DNA of 64,000 bases from Azolla caroliniana (lineage: Eukaryota; Polypodiophyta), in NCBI GenBank assembly GCA_043228905.1, contig JBHGNT010000004.1, positions 16,492,001-16,556,000 of the forward strand. Direction: 5' to 3'. A program made the translations under genes and the position numbers. The notes beneath the pieces are model-generated. The model was not told the DNA's origin, searched no databases, and worked only from the letters and a program-made list of their open reading frames with translations. Below, piece by piece: positions 12,201-23,460 of the stretch (the first letter of the stretch is position 1; each line of letters begins with the position of its first letter).

Positions 12201-13350
12201 GTGTCTTCCTACAAGGAGAATTAGAAGAGGAAGTCTTCATGATTCAACCACCAAGTTTCAAATCGAGTAAACACCCAAAAGAAGGTTGCCGACTCAAGAA
12301 GCCTTTATACTGCCTCAAGCAAGCACCGCGTGCTTGGGATTCTAAGATCACCTACTATCTGCACCAAATCTGCTTCCGAATGTTGAAATCGGACAACTCC
12401 CTATACATCCAAAACGAGTCGCACAACCCGATTGTCATCATCCTATATGTGGATGATTTGGTCATAGGAGGAAAGGATCTCACCAAGATCAATAAGGTCA
12501 AATCATTCCTATCTGGCAGATTCAAAATGAAAGATATGCACGAGCTCCATTACTTCCTCAATATCGAAGTAATTCGAACACCAGTCAGGATATTGATCTC
12601 TCAAAGGCACTACATCCTCAACTTACTCTACAAGTTTGGAATGACAGAGTGCAAACTTGTGTCTACCCCTCTTGATCGAAATCTCAAACTCAATGTCGAT
12701 TTGGGAACAGAAGAGTGCAAGCCAACCCAGTATCAACAATTGATCGGTTTCCTAATCTATCTAACCATTACACGACCCGACCTCAACTATTCGGTTGGCC
12801 TACTTTGCCAATTCATGCAGAATCCCTGAAATGTTCATCTCTGTCCGTGGGACGATGGACTTCAGCATCATATACAAGTCGGATACGATCATTCGGCTCG
12901 AAGGGTACACGGACACTGAATGGGCCGGCATAAGGCCGATATACGATCGACTTCTGGATTCGTCTTCTCCCTCGACAGTGGAACGATCTCCTGGAGCAAC
13001 AAAAAGCAGCCGACAGTCGCACTTTCCAGGACAGAGGCAAAATACTAGGGCGCAGCAGTCGCCGCATGCGAGGTTGTCTGGCTAAAGCGCATATTGTAGG
13101 ATTTGCGCGTTCTCATCAAGGATCTGATTATCCTATACTGTGACAACATGAGCAGTATCTACCTGGCTCGGAACCCCATGTTCCACGCACGGACTAAGCA
13201 TATCGAATTGCACTATCACTTCATCCAAGAGCGCATTTAGGCTGGAGATGTCAATTTACAACACATCAGCTCAAATCTTCAGGTAGCTGACATCTTCACA
13301 AAAGCCCTCGGGGTCGACAAGCTGCGGCAATTCGCGACGAACCTTTGTCT
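9208..13350 (+). pseudogene. Copia gag-PR-IN-RT-RH polyprotein, broken
   Basis: The gag begins at ATG 9208 and shows the UBN2-type pattern (KMHQYL..., then FFDLQSILLVEE). A zinc-knuckle region lies near 10010. The protease motif reads DSEAS (10201-10209) where the family has DSGAS, so the catalytic triad context is damaged. The integrase zinc region and core follow with several stops (10600-11230). The longest open piece (11915-12829) is RT with the YVDD motif intact at 12446-12457. RNase H (12815-13320) is frameshifted but keeps the final DIFTKA-like motif. Multiple stops and shifts rule out function. Confidence 0.92.
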
Positions 13351-13598
13351 CTTGATCACCGAAAAAACAACAAGAATCGTCGATGTCAAACAACAACCGA
13401 TCAGTCGATCGAAGACAACCAAAGGAGTCAAAGTACGATAACAATCGAGTCGAGAGTTGAACAAGGAGCACAAAGCAATCGAGCAGTCGAAAGCCGAACA
13501 ACCAAAACAACTCGAAAGTTGAAGTTGATTCAGCTTAATTGAAGGTTTTCGAAGATCGAACGGAACCAATATTTCGACATCCAGTGTTTGAAGGGGTG

Positions 13599-13897
13599 TG
13601 TTGAGAATAGAACTCAACTTCCCATAGAGACAGTGTTCACACTAGCCAATGGACATCATACTAGGCTAGATTTGTAATTAGTAGAAAGGGCACTTGCCCT
13701 AGACTAGTTGGTATTTAAACCAACTCTTTGTAACTTAGTTAATGTTGGATGTAATCTATCTTTTTATCAATATAGCTTCTTGCTTAAGCTCTCTCTCACA
13801 CACACTCTCTCTCTCTCTCTTGCCTTACATGCACTCACACACCCACATATAGCTTGTTTCCATTGCATAACACCACCTACGTCTCTCCTTCTTTACA
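13599..13897 (+). repeat. Copia 3' LTR
   Basis: A 299 bp LTR closely matching 8818-9113, starting TGTTGAGAATAG and ending CTTTACA, followed by TSD ATTTC at 13898-13902. Confidence 0.9.
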
Positions 13898-13902
13898 ATT
13901 TC

Positions 13903-14270
13903 TCATAGATCTACTTCATATTAAAATTGCATAAAAAACAACTAAAACAAAACCACGTGCACAAAAACCATGGGCTCAATGTTGGAAGCCCATGGTTTTT
14001 TGCATGCCACAAAGCAAATGTTTTGATAAAGTAACCATAGTTATTCTCAAAGTAACCATTGTTTACATGGGTTCGATGTACTATATAAGACCCTAACGGG
14101 GAATTGTGTAAAAAGGGGGGGATTGGATGAATCAATTGAGTAATAAAACATTTCATGTTTCCTCTTTCATACTCTAAGTTTTGTTTGCGCATAAGCATAA
14201 TTAAGTATTATTTGAGGGAAATCTCCCATCTTTAAAGTGCATTAATTGTTAAGCCCTAATTCCTTCCAGT
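13903..14270 (+). other. Non-coding stretch, LTR-like promoter and perfect inverted repeat
   Basis: It holds no supported ORF. A perfect 14 bp inverted repeat with a 10 nt loop lies at 13963-14000. A TATA-like ACTATATAAG sits near 14079, followed by an AATAAAA-like signal near 14140. This arrangement resembles an LTR promoter, but neither terminus was found. Confidence 0.35.
13963..14000. repeat. Perfect inverted repeat, 14 bp arms
   Basis: AAAAACCATGGGCT (13963-13976) and its exact reverse complement (13987-14000) flank a 10 nt spacer. It could fold as a hairpin if transcribed. Confidence 0.8.
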
Positions 14271-14471
14271 CTAGAACCTTGACAGTTCCACCTCATGATT
14301 TGCACTCATTGGCGGATTTTCGCAACAACGGTATCCTCCTTCCCCGAAGAATATGGTTTTGTAGTTAAGTACAACATGTTTAACATAATGTGTGAAGTGT
14401 GAACCTCCACATTTGTCCCATTTCATGATACATTCGTGTTGTAAAAATGCCTCATTTATAGAGGAATCTAG

Positions 14472-14987
14472 TGATGCATCATGAAGCAAGTGTGTTTCAT
14501 CTCATCTACCAAACCATTTGTCCATATCTTGCATCCAACCAGAACACAAAATTTTGCTTTTATGTGTCTTTTGGATCTTTTTGCTAGCTTTTCATCCGAG
14601 TGCTGCATCATGAAGCAAGTGTGTTTCATCCCATCTACCAAACCATTTTTCCATATCTTGCATCCAACTAGAACACAAAATTTTGCTTTTATGTGTCTTT
14701 TGGATCTTTTTGCTAGTTTTTCATCCGAGTGATGCATCATGAAGCAAGTGTGTTTCATCCCATCTACCAAACCATTTTTCCATATCTTGCATCCAACCAG
14801 AACACAAAATTTTGCTTTTATGTGTCTTTTGGATCTTTTTGCTAGCTTTTCATCCAAGTGATGCATCATGAAGCAAGTGTGCTTCATCCCATCTACCAAA
14901 CCATTTTTCCATATCTTGCATCCAACTAGAACACAAAATTTTGCTTTTATGTGTCTTTTGGATCTTTTTGCTAGCTTTTCATGCGAT
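14472..14987. repeat. Tandem repeat, 4 x 129 bp
   Basis: Units begin at 14472, 14601, 14730 and 14859, an exact 129 bp period, with only a few base differences between units. Because 129 is a multiple of three, a 191-codon minus ORF (14468-15043) stays open through all units. That is a shadow frame; the LINE-homologous frame is another one. Confidence 0.95.
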
Positions 14988-15396
14988 TCTATAAAGTCGA
15001 TGTGTGGAACTTTTTTGAATGTTAAGCATGACATATTCAACAACCCTTTCCATGGTCATGATCTCAATGGTAAGTGATCCTGTCTCAAGGAGGAGGGTGT
15101 ATGGCGTTTGTTTCTTAACTTGTAGAAACTTTGTAAGACAATGTTTTTGGACATTTTCAAGCTCTTTTCAAGTAGATTTAGAGATGCTAGCACCCCATAT
15201 GCTTCCATCCCATAGAGAAGCACCGGTATCACCAATGTGTCGAAAAAGTAATTCTTGAGGACCCAACACTTAATATCTTCATGATTGCATGTGTTCTCAA
15301 ATGCATAATATGTTATCACATCCATTCCATCTATGATTTTGAAAGAACTTCAAGGCCAAGACATTTGAAGCTTTCCACACATTCAAGTGGCTCACT

Positions 15397-15416
15397 GAGA
15401 GAGAGAGAGAGAGAGA
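15397..15416. repeat. (GA)n microsatellite
   Basis: Ten uninterrupted GA units, inside the LINE relic. Confidence 0.95.
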
Positions 15417-15479
15417 CTCAATTCATAAGGTTGTGTGATGGAGATCAACAAGTCATTGTTCTACCCTACCTTCCATAAT

Positions 15480-16640
15480 GACATTAGTGAGATTTGAAGG
15501 TAGGTTCATAGGTTGATGGCTAACGTGACTTACTACCACTATACAAACTTAATGCATAGATAAAGGGAAATAAATAGAACCTAATTTCCAATACAAACGT
15601 AATACATCGAGAAAGTAAAAAACATGGAACCTAATTTTAAGATGATTGTTTATATTAATGACAGGATATCTTCTTCTTTTTTTAATAAAATAAAATAAAA
15701 TTTAAGATCATTAATAAAGACCAAATGTTGCATGGTCAACCACTATTTCATAATGTTATGAGATAGGTAGTTTAGTTGGTATGGTTGGTTCAACCCTTAT
15801 ATCAAAGAACCTTTTGTGTGGATGGGTTGGTCAATTTTAAGCACGATATGCTTTTTCTATCTCTTTACTTTCAATTTAATCTACATTCTTTCTTGTTACA
15901 TTGAAATTAAGTGTGAAGTAAAAAATGTTGTTTCCTTAGTGATGAAAACTGGTGAGGACAGTATAGGGGTCATTGTGGGAGTGATTCCAACACCAATTGA
16001 CCTAGGAACTATCAAAAACCAATATTTCTTCTTTAGCAACCGCTAAACTTGCAGAGCTTCAATCTCCCTCGTTACAACTCTTCTTTGAGCGAAATAATTG
16101 TTGCTAGATTTTCCTTGTCGAGGGGTATCCAAAGACATCTTGCATGCAAAAAACAAACTCTGCATGCCTCAGGTAGAGTCTTCTCATCCCCCTATGAGCT
16201 ACGCAACTAGTACTTAGATAGACTACCTTCCTCTATTCTTGTCACAATGTCTCACATATACTTAGCTTTTTCTTTTTCTTCTTTATGTATCCCATCTATT
16301 ATCAATTTTTGTCCTTTAATATAATCATATCGATTATCATACCTCAGCACCAATTATCCCTCTTCAATGTTGATACCCCTATGCTTCTTGTCATACCATT
16401 GCTTCCTCTTCATAGTGTGATCCATTTAATCCCGGGGGCTTCATTATCAAAACTTGTATGATAGCACGTGAGTTCATCAAAAGGGGTTTAAATTAATCAG
16501 CGAGATACATAATATATATATAAGCATATTAATAAAGATTTGAAAATATATTTACATAAGGGTATTATCAATTATGTTGGGAAAAACAATTACATAAGCC
16601 CATGAAATATTAGATATTTCAATCAGATAGTAAAGAATAT
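15480..16640. other. AT-rich spacer, nothing recognised
   Basis: Over 1.1 kb without a supported gene. The longest ORF (15816-16046) shows no recognisable motif and has a hydrophobic start, probably by chance. Confidence 0.5.
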
Positions 16641-17800
16641 ATTATGCAAATCAGTTTTTTGTGGGTGTTTGAATCTTTGGCACTCATCACATCAACGTAC
16701 ATACTCATGCATATCTTTGAACAATGTGGGCCACCAAAGACCGGATAGTAAAATTTTACGAGATGTAGTCCCATGCTTGAAGTGGCCACCCCCACCTCCA
16801 CAATGGGCTTGTTCAATGACGGTGATGATGTCGTGGTCAACAGTGCACTATCGAAGTACATAATCGTTATCTCTACAAGTTGCCTCTTATCATAGTGAAA
16901 GGGCCACATTTCCTTAAGAGCACACGTGCTTGCATGCGGCTCAACTACTTTAGAATTAATGTGCCTTTTGTTAGGACTCAGATGATGTCTAACAAAAACC
17001 TTGGTACGGTGTCAATTTTGAACAAAACAACATCAAGTATTTCGCCATCAACCTCGTAGCTTCTTCCCCATTCGTTATTCATGAGAAATGGTCCGCGAGG
17101 ACATGATCTTTACCCCTCCGTACCACCACCTTGAAATCAAACTCGAGGAGAGTCACAATCCCTCATGATATGCATCTCATGCTGTGAGTTTTGTTCACTA
17201 AGTAGAGAAGGGTCTGGTGATCCATGTAGAAGGAGAAGCGAGATGCTAGCAAATAATGTCGTAATTTCTTCACGCAGTAGACCATCCCTAGAGATTCACA
17301 TTTCGTCGTTGAGTAGTTTTGTTCGGCAGAATTCAATTGATGGATAGCGAAAGTGGTCGATAAATCAAGAGCCCCATCAGCAGGTTGAGCAAGTGTCGCA
17401 TGTATCGCGAAAGCGGAAGCATCGGTGTGGACATGGAAGTCCTTGTTCCAATCTGGGGATTGAAGGATCAGGGCCTTGGTGGGACATTCCTTCAACTGTT
17501 CGGATGATCAGGTGTAGTCGTCGGTCCACGTGTACCACTTTAGTAAGGCATAGAGGGGCCATGCCTTCTTAGCGAACATTTTGATAAATCGGCGATAGTA
17601 TCCCACATGCCCCATGAATCCATGTAGTTGTTTTTCATTGGTTGGTGGCGGCATCTCGAGAATTAGTTTCACTTTGGCCTCACCTATAGAGGTTCCATCT
17701 CATGACACTTCGTGGTCGAGGATGAGACCATGCTCGACCCAGAATTGACGCTTGAGAGGGTTGAGGGAGACAACAGCTTCCACCACCCATTTTAACGACA
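16640..17800 (-). pseudogene. Ty3/gypsy RT thumb-RNase H-integrase relic
   Basis: Minus translation begins near 17790 with the RT region SLNPLKRQFWVEHGLIL, continues with GFMGHVGYYRRFIK (about 17600), then RNase H with HVHTDASAFAIHATLAQP and LASRFSFYMDHQTLLYL (17163-17495). The RNase H end motif VRRGKDHVLADH is near 17100. An integrase zinc region with GLWWPTLFKDMHEYVR and CDECQ follows at 16675-16815. The RT catalytic box is missing upstream and several stops are present. No LTRs were found nearby. The sequence type is closest to Tat/Athila-like gypsy. Confidence 0.75.
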
Positions 17801-17964
17801 TCCCCGTATACATACAAACACAAATATAAAAAATTCAATACGTCTCGATTAAAAACATATATTATTGAAAACTTGATCATTAGTGCTTATAAATATATGA
17901 AAATTTTATCATTAGTGCTAGTGTGAATTCATTGTAAATCATCTTCATAATCTTAATTTGGGAT

Positions 17965-18369
17965 TGTCAAAGTTAATATGCGGAAGCTTTCACAAACCGG
18001 TTCACCCGGATAACAACAGAAAGAGTGCAGGTTTAATGGAAGCTTCACAAAACACAGTCAAAGAGTGGGAGTGAGAGAGAGAGAGAGAGAGAGAGCAAAA
18101 CAACATGAACTCAATTCAAAATAATAACACTTTGTATATACAAATGTTCTACAAAACACTTTTTATACAATACCTTAAAAGAACTGATAGAAGTACTAAC
18201 AAGTACTTCAATGCTCATACGAGCGATTGACACTAACTCCAAGGAATATGCCTACGTACTAGGCTAAGATTGTAGGCCTCTAACGGACTACCTGTTACAA
18301 TTCGATCCATCTCTCTAATCCATCTCTTGGTTCCGGGCACTGATCCTAGTTCAGCTTTTCTGCTCAATA
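17965..18369 (-). repeat. Copia 3' LTR of split element
   Basis: In minus sense it runs from a mutated start (TATTGAGCAG) to GCTTTGACA. It is alignable by eye with the LTR at 25214-25666, sharing GCAGGTTTAATGGAAGC and a GA-rich tract (18073-18095). The purine tract (minus GCTTGAGAGGGAG) abuts it at 18370. Confidence 0.7.
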
Positions 18370-18490
18370 CTCCCTCTCAAGCTCAACTTGAGGTTGGATC
18401 GTTGTGTTAGTGTCTATTGAACCTTGCAATCAGCTTCTTCTGGTGTCTTCTTGCCTTGCTCGCGCTCCTCGACCCATCTAGTTTCGCTTT

Positions 18491-18992
18491 TGTTACCGTA
18501 CAAGATGTACGGGTGATTGATAAATGTGATAAGTGAGGGTGAAAGATGTAATGTGTTGATATGTATGTGTGATTTTATACGATTATGAGTGTGAATGTAA
18601 GTGTGAGTGTGGTAGATACAAAGAGGTGTGAGTGAGTAACTAGGTGTGAATGCCAAGGGGGCTTGCACCCTTGTGGATCTACCCCTTTGTACCTATTTAA
18701 CCCCTTATGGGGAATGAATGAAACATGAATGATCATTTTTCTCTTAATCTCTCTCTCTCTCTCTCTTGTCATCTCTCTCTCCCTCTCTCTCTCTTCCCTC
18801 TCCTTAACGTTGAATCCCCTTGGGAGGGGGGTGGAGCCATTCTAGGCACCACCCCCCACCCCGCAATGCTTCTCAATGCACATGATCTCTCTCGCCATCA
18901 ATCCCATACTCTCCATCATCATCATAACCACCATGTCTATCTTTATCATGATTATCATCGTCCTTAACCCTGACACCCTAAAACCAATAACA
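18491..18992 (+). repeat. 5' LTR of non-autonomous element
   Basis: A 502 bp LTR with a near-palindromic GTAC-AAGAT-GTAC start region, a CT-rich tract (18750-18810) and the end CCAATAACA. Its partner is 21044-21539, which differs by small indels. Confidence 0.85.
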
Positions 18993-21043
18993 CCTTTTGG
19001 CGACCACTAAGGCGACCCCGCTTTGGAGATGGAGTCAAAGAATGATACGTGGATGTGCAAGCCATAGCGACTAAGTGCAAGAAATGGCAAAACGTGAAAA
19101 TGACGGTGAAGATGTTGGAAGAAGTCTATGGAGGAATCGATGAATGGCAACAATGGTTGTGTGAGGTTGTGATTACTGTCCATGTGCGTGTTTCCGAAAG
19201 TAGTTAGCAACAATGTGTGTGTTCTCAAAAGCGTGGTGCAAGATGCACGGTTGGACAAACAACAACGCAGAGGGAACCGGTGCCAGCACGACTGGAAAGA
19301 GAAGCCCACCAGGAGACTGCGGAGAAAGTCACAGTGTGTGGAGCGGAGACCGGCAAGATGTGCTGAGAATGCACAGGCAATGGTTCCAAAAGAAACAACG
19401 CAGAGAGAATCGGAACCGGAATTGGAACAAGAACCAGAGTTGGTTAACACCGAAGGACCATAGAAGACAAAAAAGAGATGCAAATGCAAACCAGACATTG
19501 ACGACCAAAGAAACCAACAACACCAGACGGACGACGGCCAGAATAGCAACGATGATCAGAAGGTTGCAAAGGCGGCCGAAAAGACACAGCCGAACCGCAG
19601 CCAGAACGGAGATGAAGATGGCCAAATTGGCCGGCCAGATACACACTAGACAAAGGCGGACAACGGACGGGCTGGACAACAAAGGGACGACCAAACATGC
19701 CAAAGGGACACACGACATAGCCAGAAACGGAGAAGTCAGATGAGACGACGTGATGTAGAAAACCACAGACGAGGGCCAGAGAAAAACACATAAACACGAT
19801 GTAATGGTCCGGATAGAAGAAACGGAAAAAAAAAACGGAATGAACCGGACGGATACAACCAGTAACACATGGCACGCCGAGTGGGACAGAATACAGATGA
19901 CAGAGATGGAGAGAAAGGCGGTCGGGACAGTTGCCAAACAAGCCAGATAGAGCGCTGGAGAGATGGTCGTAAGGGCCAGATTGACGGATGGCGATGGAGC
20001 AACGACCGAAGTTGCAATAGCCAGACAACAAACAATCAGTGGCCAAGAATAACTAGCAACCGGATCCAACCAGATTGCGACGGCAGAACAGGTGTGGCTG
20101 TAAGAATGGCCGAAAATCCTAAAGCAACGGCGAAGGCCGAACAACCAATGGCCATACAGGACCAAACGAAGAGAAAAACGACGCCGTACAGGGAAACGAT
20201 GAAGCAAAGAGGAAAGAGAAGCAGCGGTAGCATAAGAGAGAAAATCAAAGACGAGAAAGAGACAAGGACAAAGGCGAAGGTCGAGATAAACAAGCACTAG
20301 TAGAGAAGGATTAGGAAGAGGAGATGAAGATAAGAAGGAAGAAGAAACAGAAAACGGAGATGAAGCAAAGAAAGAGAGAAGGGAAGAAGAAATAGAAAAC
20401 ACAGAGAAATTGAAGAAGAAGAAAACAAGAAGAAGAAGGAAGGAATCGGAGGAGACAGACAGATAGAAAGGAGGGAAACGACAGAAGCAAGAGAAAAAGA
20501 AGGAAACAAGAAAAGAAAAAAGAGGGAAAAAGAGAAAGATAAGGGGCATTCGAGGAGTTTTGAAAACCTAAGGGCATCCGAAGAATTTCGAAAAACATGA
20601 TGGCATTGTCAAAATTTTAAAAAATCAAAGGGCACCTACGAAATGTCGAAAACTCATGAACCTAAAAGAAATGGACGCGATTGACACACAACTCACAAAA
20701 TCAACAAAAGGAACACACATACATACAACGTTTTTTTTTACGACCCAAATGATGTTACCGAAGTTCGTGAACCGATAAAGATTCGCTGACCGACGGAGAT
20801 GTTCGAGTCAAGCGCTCCGATCGAGGGAGTCGATCGTTGATTTTACCAAAGTTCGTAAGTCGACAAAACGAGAATGTTCGTGTCGTAGAAGAGTCGCTGA
20901 CCGACGGAGATGTTCGAGTCAAGCGCTCTGATCGAGGGAGTCAATCGTTGAGAGGACCGATGGAAATTCCGGTCGAAGAAAAATTATGATCAAGGCATGT
21001 GGGATCGACATGCAAGGCACTCTCCCACGGGCGTGCCATATTG
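18993..21043 (+). other. Internal region of non-autonomous element
   Basis: The primer-site-like TGGCGACCAC starts at 18998. The remainder has chance ORFs only. 20200-20560 is a strongly purine-biased tract of about 360 bp. Two copies of a roughly 50 bp unit (starting CGCTGACCGACGGAGATG) begin near 20790 and 20891. No gag, PR, RT or IN motif is visible in any frame. Confidence 0.7.
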
Positions 21044-21539
21044 TGTTACCGTACGAGATGTACGGGTGATTGATAAATGTGATAAGTGAGGGTGAAAGAT
21101 GTAATGTGTTGATATGTATGTGTGATTTTATACGATTATGAGTGTGAATGTAAGTGTGAGTGTGGTAGATACAAAGAGGTGTGAGTGAGTGACTAGGTGT
21201 GAATGCCAAGGGGGCTTGCACCCTTGTGGATCTACCCCTTTGTACCTATTTAACCCCTTATGGGGAATGAATGAAACATGAATGATCATTTTTCTTTTAA
21301 TCTCTCTCTCTCTCTCTTGTCATCTCTCTCTCCCTCTCTCTCTCTCTTCCCTCTCCTTAACGTTGAATCCCCTTGGGGATGGAGCCATTCTAGGCACCCC
21401 CCCCACCCCGCAATGCTTCTCAATGCACATGATCTCTCTCGCCACCAATCCCATACTCTCCATCATCATCATAACCACCATGTCTATCTTTATCATGATT
21501 ATCATCGTCCTTAACCCTGACACCCTAAAACCAATAACA
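21044..21539 (+). repeat. 3' LTR of non-autonomous element
   Basis: A 496 bp LTR matching 18491-18992. The sequence just before it is not a clear polypurine tract. Confidence 0.85.
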
Positions 21540-21559
21540 CCTTTCCATGGCTCGTCCGG

Positions 21560-23410
21560 TCCCGTGCACCTCGACCTTCTCAATCAGCTTGTCTACTCAT
21601 AAGGCCCATCTTAACTCCTTTTCGACCCGTCGGTTCCCCCGTGTAAGTGTCGACTTCCGCTACCTCCTCGTCTGTTTGGTCTTTAGTTGATTCGGCTCCT
21701 TCGAATCGAACGTCACTTCTGAATCAGGTACCTCTGATTCGTTCCAACACTTGTCTAAATTGGTTATCTTCAATTCGTCTTCAACCTTCAGGCCCTTCAT
21801 CATGTCGGACCACATCCGGGTCTTGGCCTTCTTCCTCTAGTCGGCTCTGTCCTTCTTGACTCTACCACCGTCGCCGCTTGTTTTGACTTATCGGATGAGC
21901 CAACTTCTTCAGTTGACTCGGCTTCCTTTTCCTTCTTGTCTCCCCCTGCCTAAGTTGTTTCCTTCTCTTCGGCTTTTTGTCCGGTGCCTTTGCCTGTTTT
22001 CCTGGTTTCGGTTTCGGTTTCCTCTTTTCTCCCCCTCAAGTGCGGCATGTCGAGATGTTGAAGACCAAGCACCTCTGAAAAATGTTGCACCTTATCAGTT
22101 CTCTAAGGGCCTTGGTGAAGATGTCGACAACCTGCCGATCCGTCTGGATAAACCGAAGTTCGACTTCACCGATGAGGACCCGCTCGCGCACAAAGTGGTA
22201 ATGCACTTCTATATGGTTCGTTCGAGCATGGAACATAGGGTCCTTGGCTAGATGCATGTTGCCCATGTTGTCGCAATAGATCGGGATCGGAGTCAGGACT
22301 TCGATCTGAAGGTCTTGTAGTAGTCGTCAAAGCCATATTACTTCACAGGTGGCAACGGTAGCCCTCTAATACTCAGCCTCAGTGCTCGATAGAGCCACAA
22401 TCGGTTGCTTTTTGCTGCTCCACGCAAAAGTCACGCTACCTAGAGAGAACATGTAACCAGAAGTGGACCAACGATCCGACGCATCACCGGCCCAGTCGGC
22501 ACCCATATATCCGACTAGCTTTTCGGTTATACCGTGTCGGTATAATAGTCCCTGGTCCTTAGTGTCGCTAACATACCTTAGTATTCGTTGTGCGCACTGA
22601 AGGTGCTCCACGGCCGGTTTCGGCATAAACTGACTTATCACCCTGACCGGATAGTTGATGTCGGGTCAGGTGATACTAAGGTAAATTAGGCTTCTGACAA
22701 TTTTTCGAAACCATGTCTCGTCGCAAGCCAGTCCGAAGTCGGGACGAAGCTTCAAGTTTCAGTCTCGTCGTAATCGATTCTATGGGTCTACACATATCCT
22801 TTGGCCACTAACCGGGCCTTATACCGGGTAACCGAACCATTGGCATTGTATTTCACCTTCAACACCCATTTGCAGCTGATCAGTTTGCAGTATCGCATAG
22901 GGTCAACCAGGTCCCATGTGTCGTTGGCATCGAGTGCCTACATCTCTTCCTTCATTGTGGCATGCCAATTCCCGTCTTTTGTCACCTCTATGTAGCTCTC
23001 CGGCTCACGCACTTTCACCACCTTTTTCATGTAAGCATAATGATGCGCCATGTACTCATTATACCCATACCATTTGACAGGGTTCTTCTGGCGGGTTGAT
23101 TGGCGTAACTTCTCATTAGCCGATTTCAAGGCCCTCTTGGCCGGCTCAGACTTCGTCTTCGAAGTTCCATCTTCGTTCTCTCCGGAGTCGTATTCATGCT
23201 GATCCAACTCATCTTTGTCGGTGTCGTATTTCGACACCTTCTACTTCCCTTTTTCCTTGCGCGTGAACCGTCTCCTCAGTTCCATGCGCGGGGAAAGCAC
23301 GGCTGAGTCTCCACTACTGTCCAGCTCGTCATCTGACTGGTCGTTCCGACTCAGTCGCTCATTCGTGTTATCTCTTCTTCGGAGATACACCTTTGATTAC
23401 TTCCTAGGTA
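21560..23410 (-). pseudogene. Copia RT-RH fragment with RT core deleted
   Basis: In minus order: an integrase-RT linker ending GYNEYMAHHYAYMKK (22938-23237), the RT start up to IDYDET (about 22765), an abrupt jump to the RT-RH connection (LKLRP region), then RNase H (22366-22641 and 22036-22266, with SSTEAEY and VDIFTKAL). The missing middle includes the YVDD active site; compare the complete copia RT at 26706-27788. After RNase H a Ser/Asp/Glu-rich C-terminal extension follows (about 22035-21560). Several stops are present. Confidence 0.8.
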
Positions 23411-23460
23411 ATTAGGCCAAGGAATCGTGGTTATGTAGGAAGGAAAAATAGGGCCGAACA

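Larger units (their letters stand above)
8818..13897 (+). mobile_element. Ty1/copia element, complete ends, decayed, TSD ATTTC
   Basis: LTRs at 8818-9113 and 13599-13897 are flanked by ATTTC at 8813-8817 and 13898-13902. The left LTR now begins TATTGAG where the right one begins TGTTGAG. The primer site follows the left LTR (9114). A purine-rich GAAGGGGTG precedes the right LTR. The internal order gag-PR-IN-RT-RH is copia. Its gag resembles those of the elements at 25214-30990 and 58455-61065, so the three are related families. Confidence 0.92.
14271..15470 (-). pseudogene. Non-LTR (LINE-type) RT C-terminal relic
   Basis: Minus translation shows the region downstream of a LINE RT palm: an ECVESFKCLGLEV-like segment near 15340-15390, then FDTLVIPVLLYGMEAYG (ORF 15056-15325), and further down WFGRWDETHLLHDAS and YKTIFFGEGGYRC (14271-14489). 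The order and spacing suit the C-terminal part of plant LINE-like RT proteins. The catalytic YADD box is not present, and stops and shifts abound. In the middle a 129 bp segment is present four times (14472-14987). No poly-A tail was found downstream. Confidence 0.65.
18491..21539 (+). mobile_element. Non-autonomous LTR retrotransposon without coding region
   Basis: Two LTRs of about 500 bp (18491-18992 and 21044-21539) enclose 2,051 bp with no recognisable retroviral domain. Termini are TGTTACCG...AATAACA. A primer-site-like TGGCGACCAC follows the left LTR. Flanks are GCTTT (18486-18490) and CCTTT (21540-21544), a TSD with one mismatch. The element lies inside the C-terminal part of a copia element. 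The shared TGTTACCG terminus and TGGCGACCAC site suggest mobilisation by a Tat-like element such as 61066-64000. Confidence 0.8.
18370..23460 (-). mobile_element. Copia fragment split by a non-autonomous LTR element
   Basis: 18370-18490 and 21540-23460 are the two halves of one minus-strand copia element related to 25214-30990. The left piece has the purine tract and the start of the C-terminal extension; the right piece has the rest of that extension, RNase H and part of RT. The 5' part (gag, protease, most of integrase, 5' LTR) is missing beyond about 23460. Confidence 0.75.

Noticed and set aside
14468-15043. 191-codon minus ORF with four 43-residue repeats, looking like a repeat protein
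   Set aside because: The 129 bp unit is a multiple of three, so any stop-free frame stays open. A different frame of the same DNA shows LINE RT homology.
18750-18967. ORF with His-rich tail (HHHHNHH type) in the LTR, repeated at 21278-21514
   Set aside because: It lies wholly within the two LTR copies; the composition comes from CT- and CAT-rich LTR sequence.
19007-20598. Several long minus-strand ORFs rich in Phe, Leu, Ser and Cys (up to 406 codons)
   Set aside because: They are antisense reads of a purine-biased, non-coding LTR-element interior. They overlap each other and show no domain.
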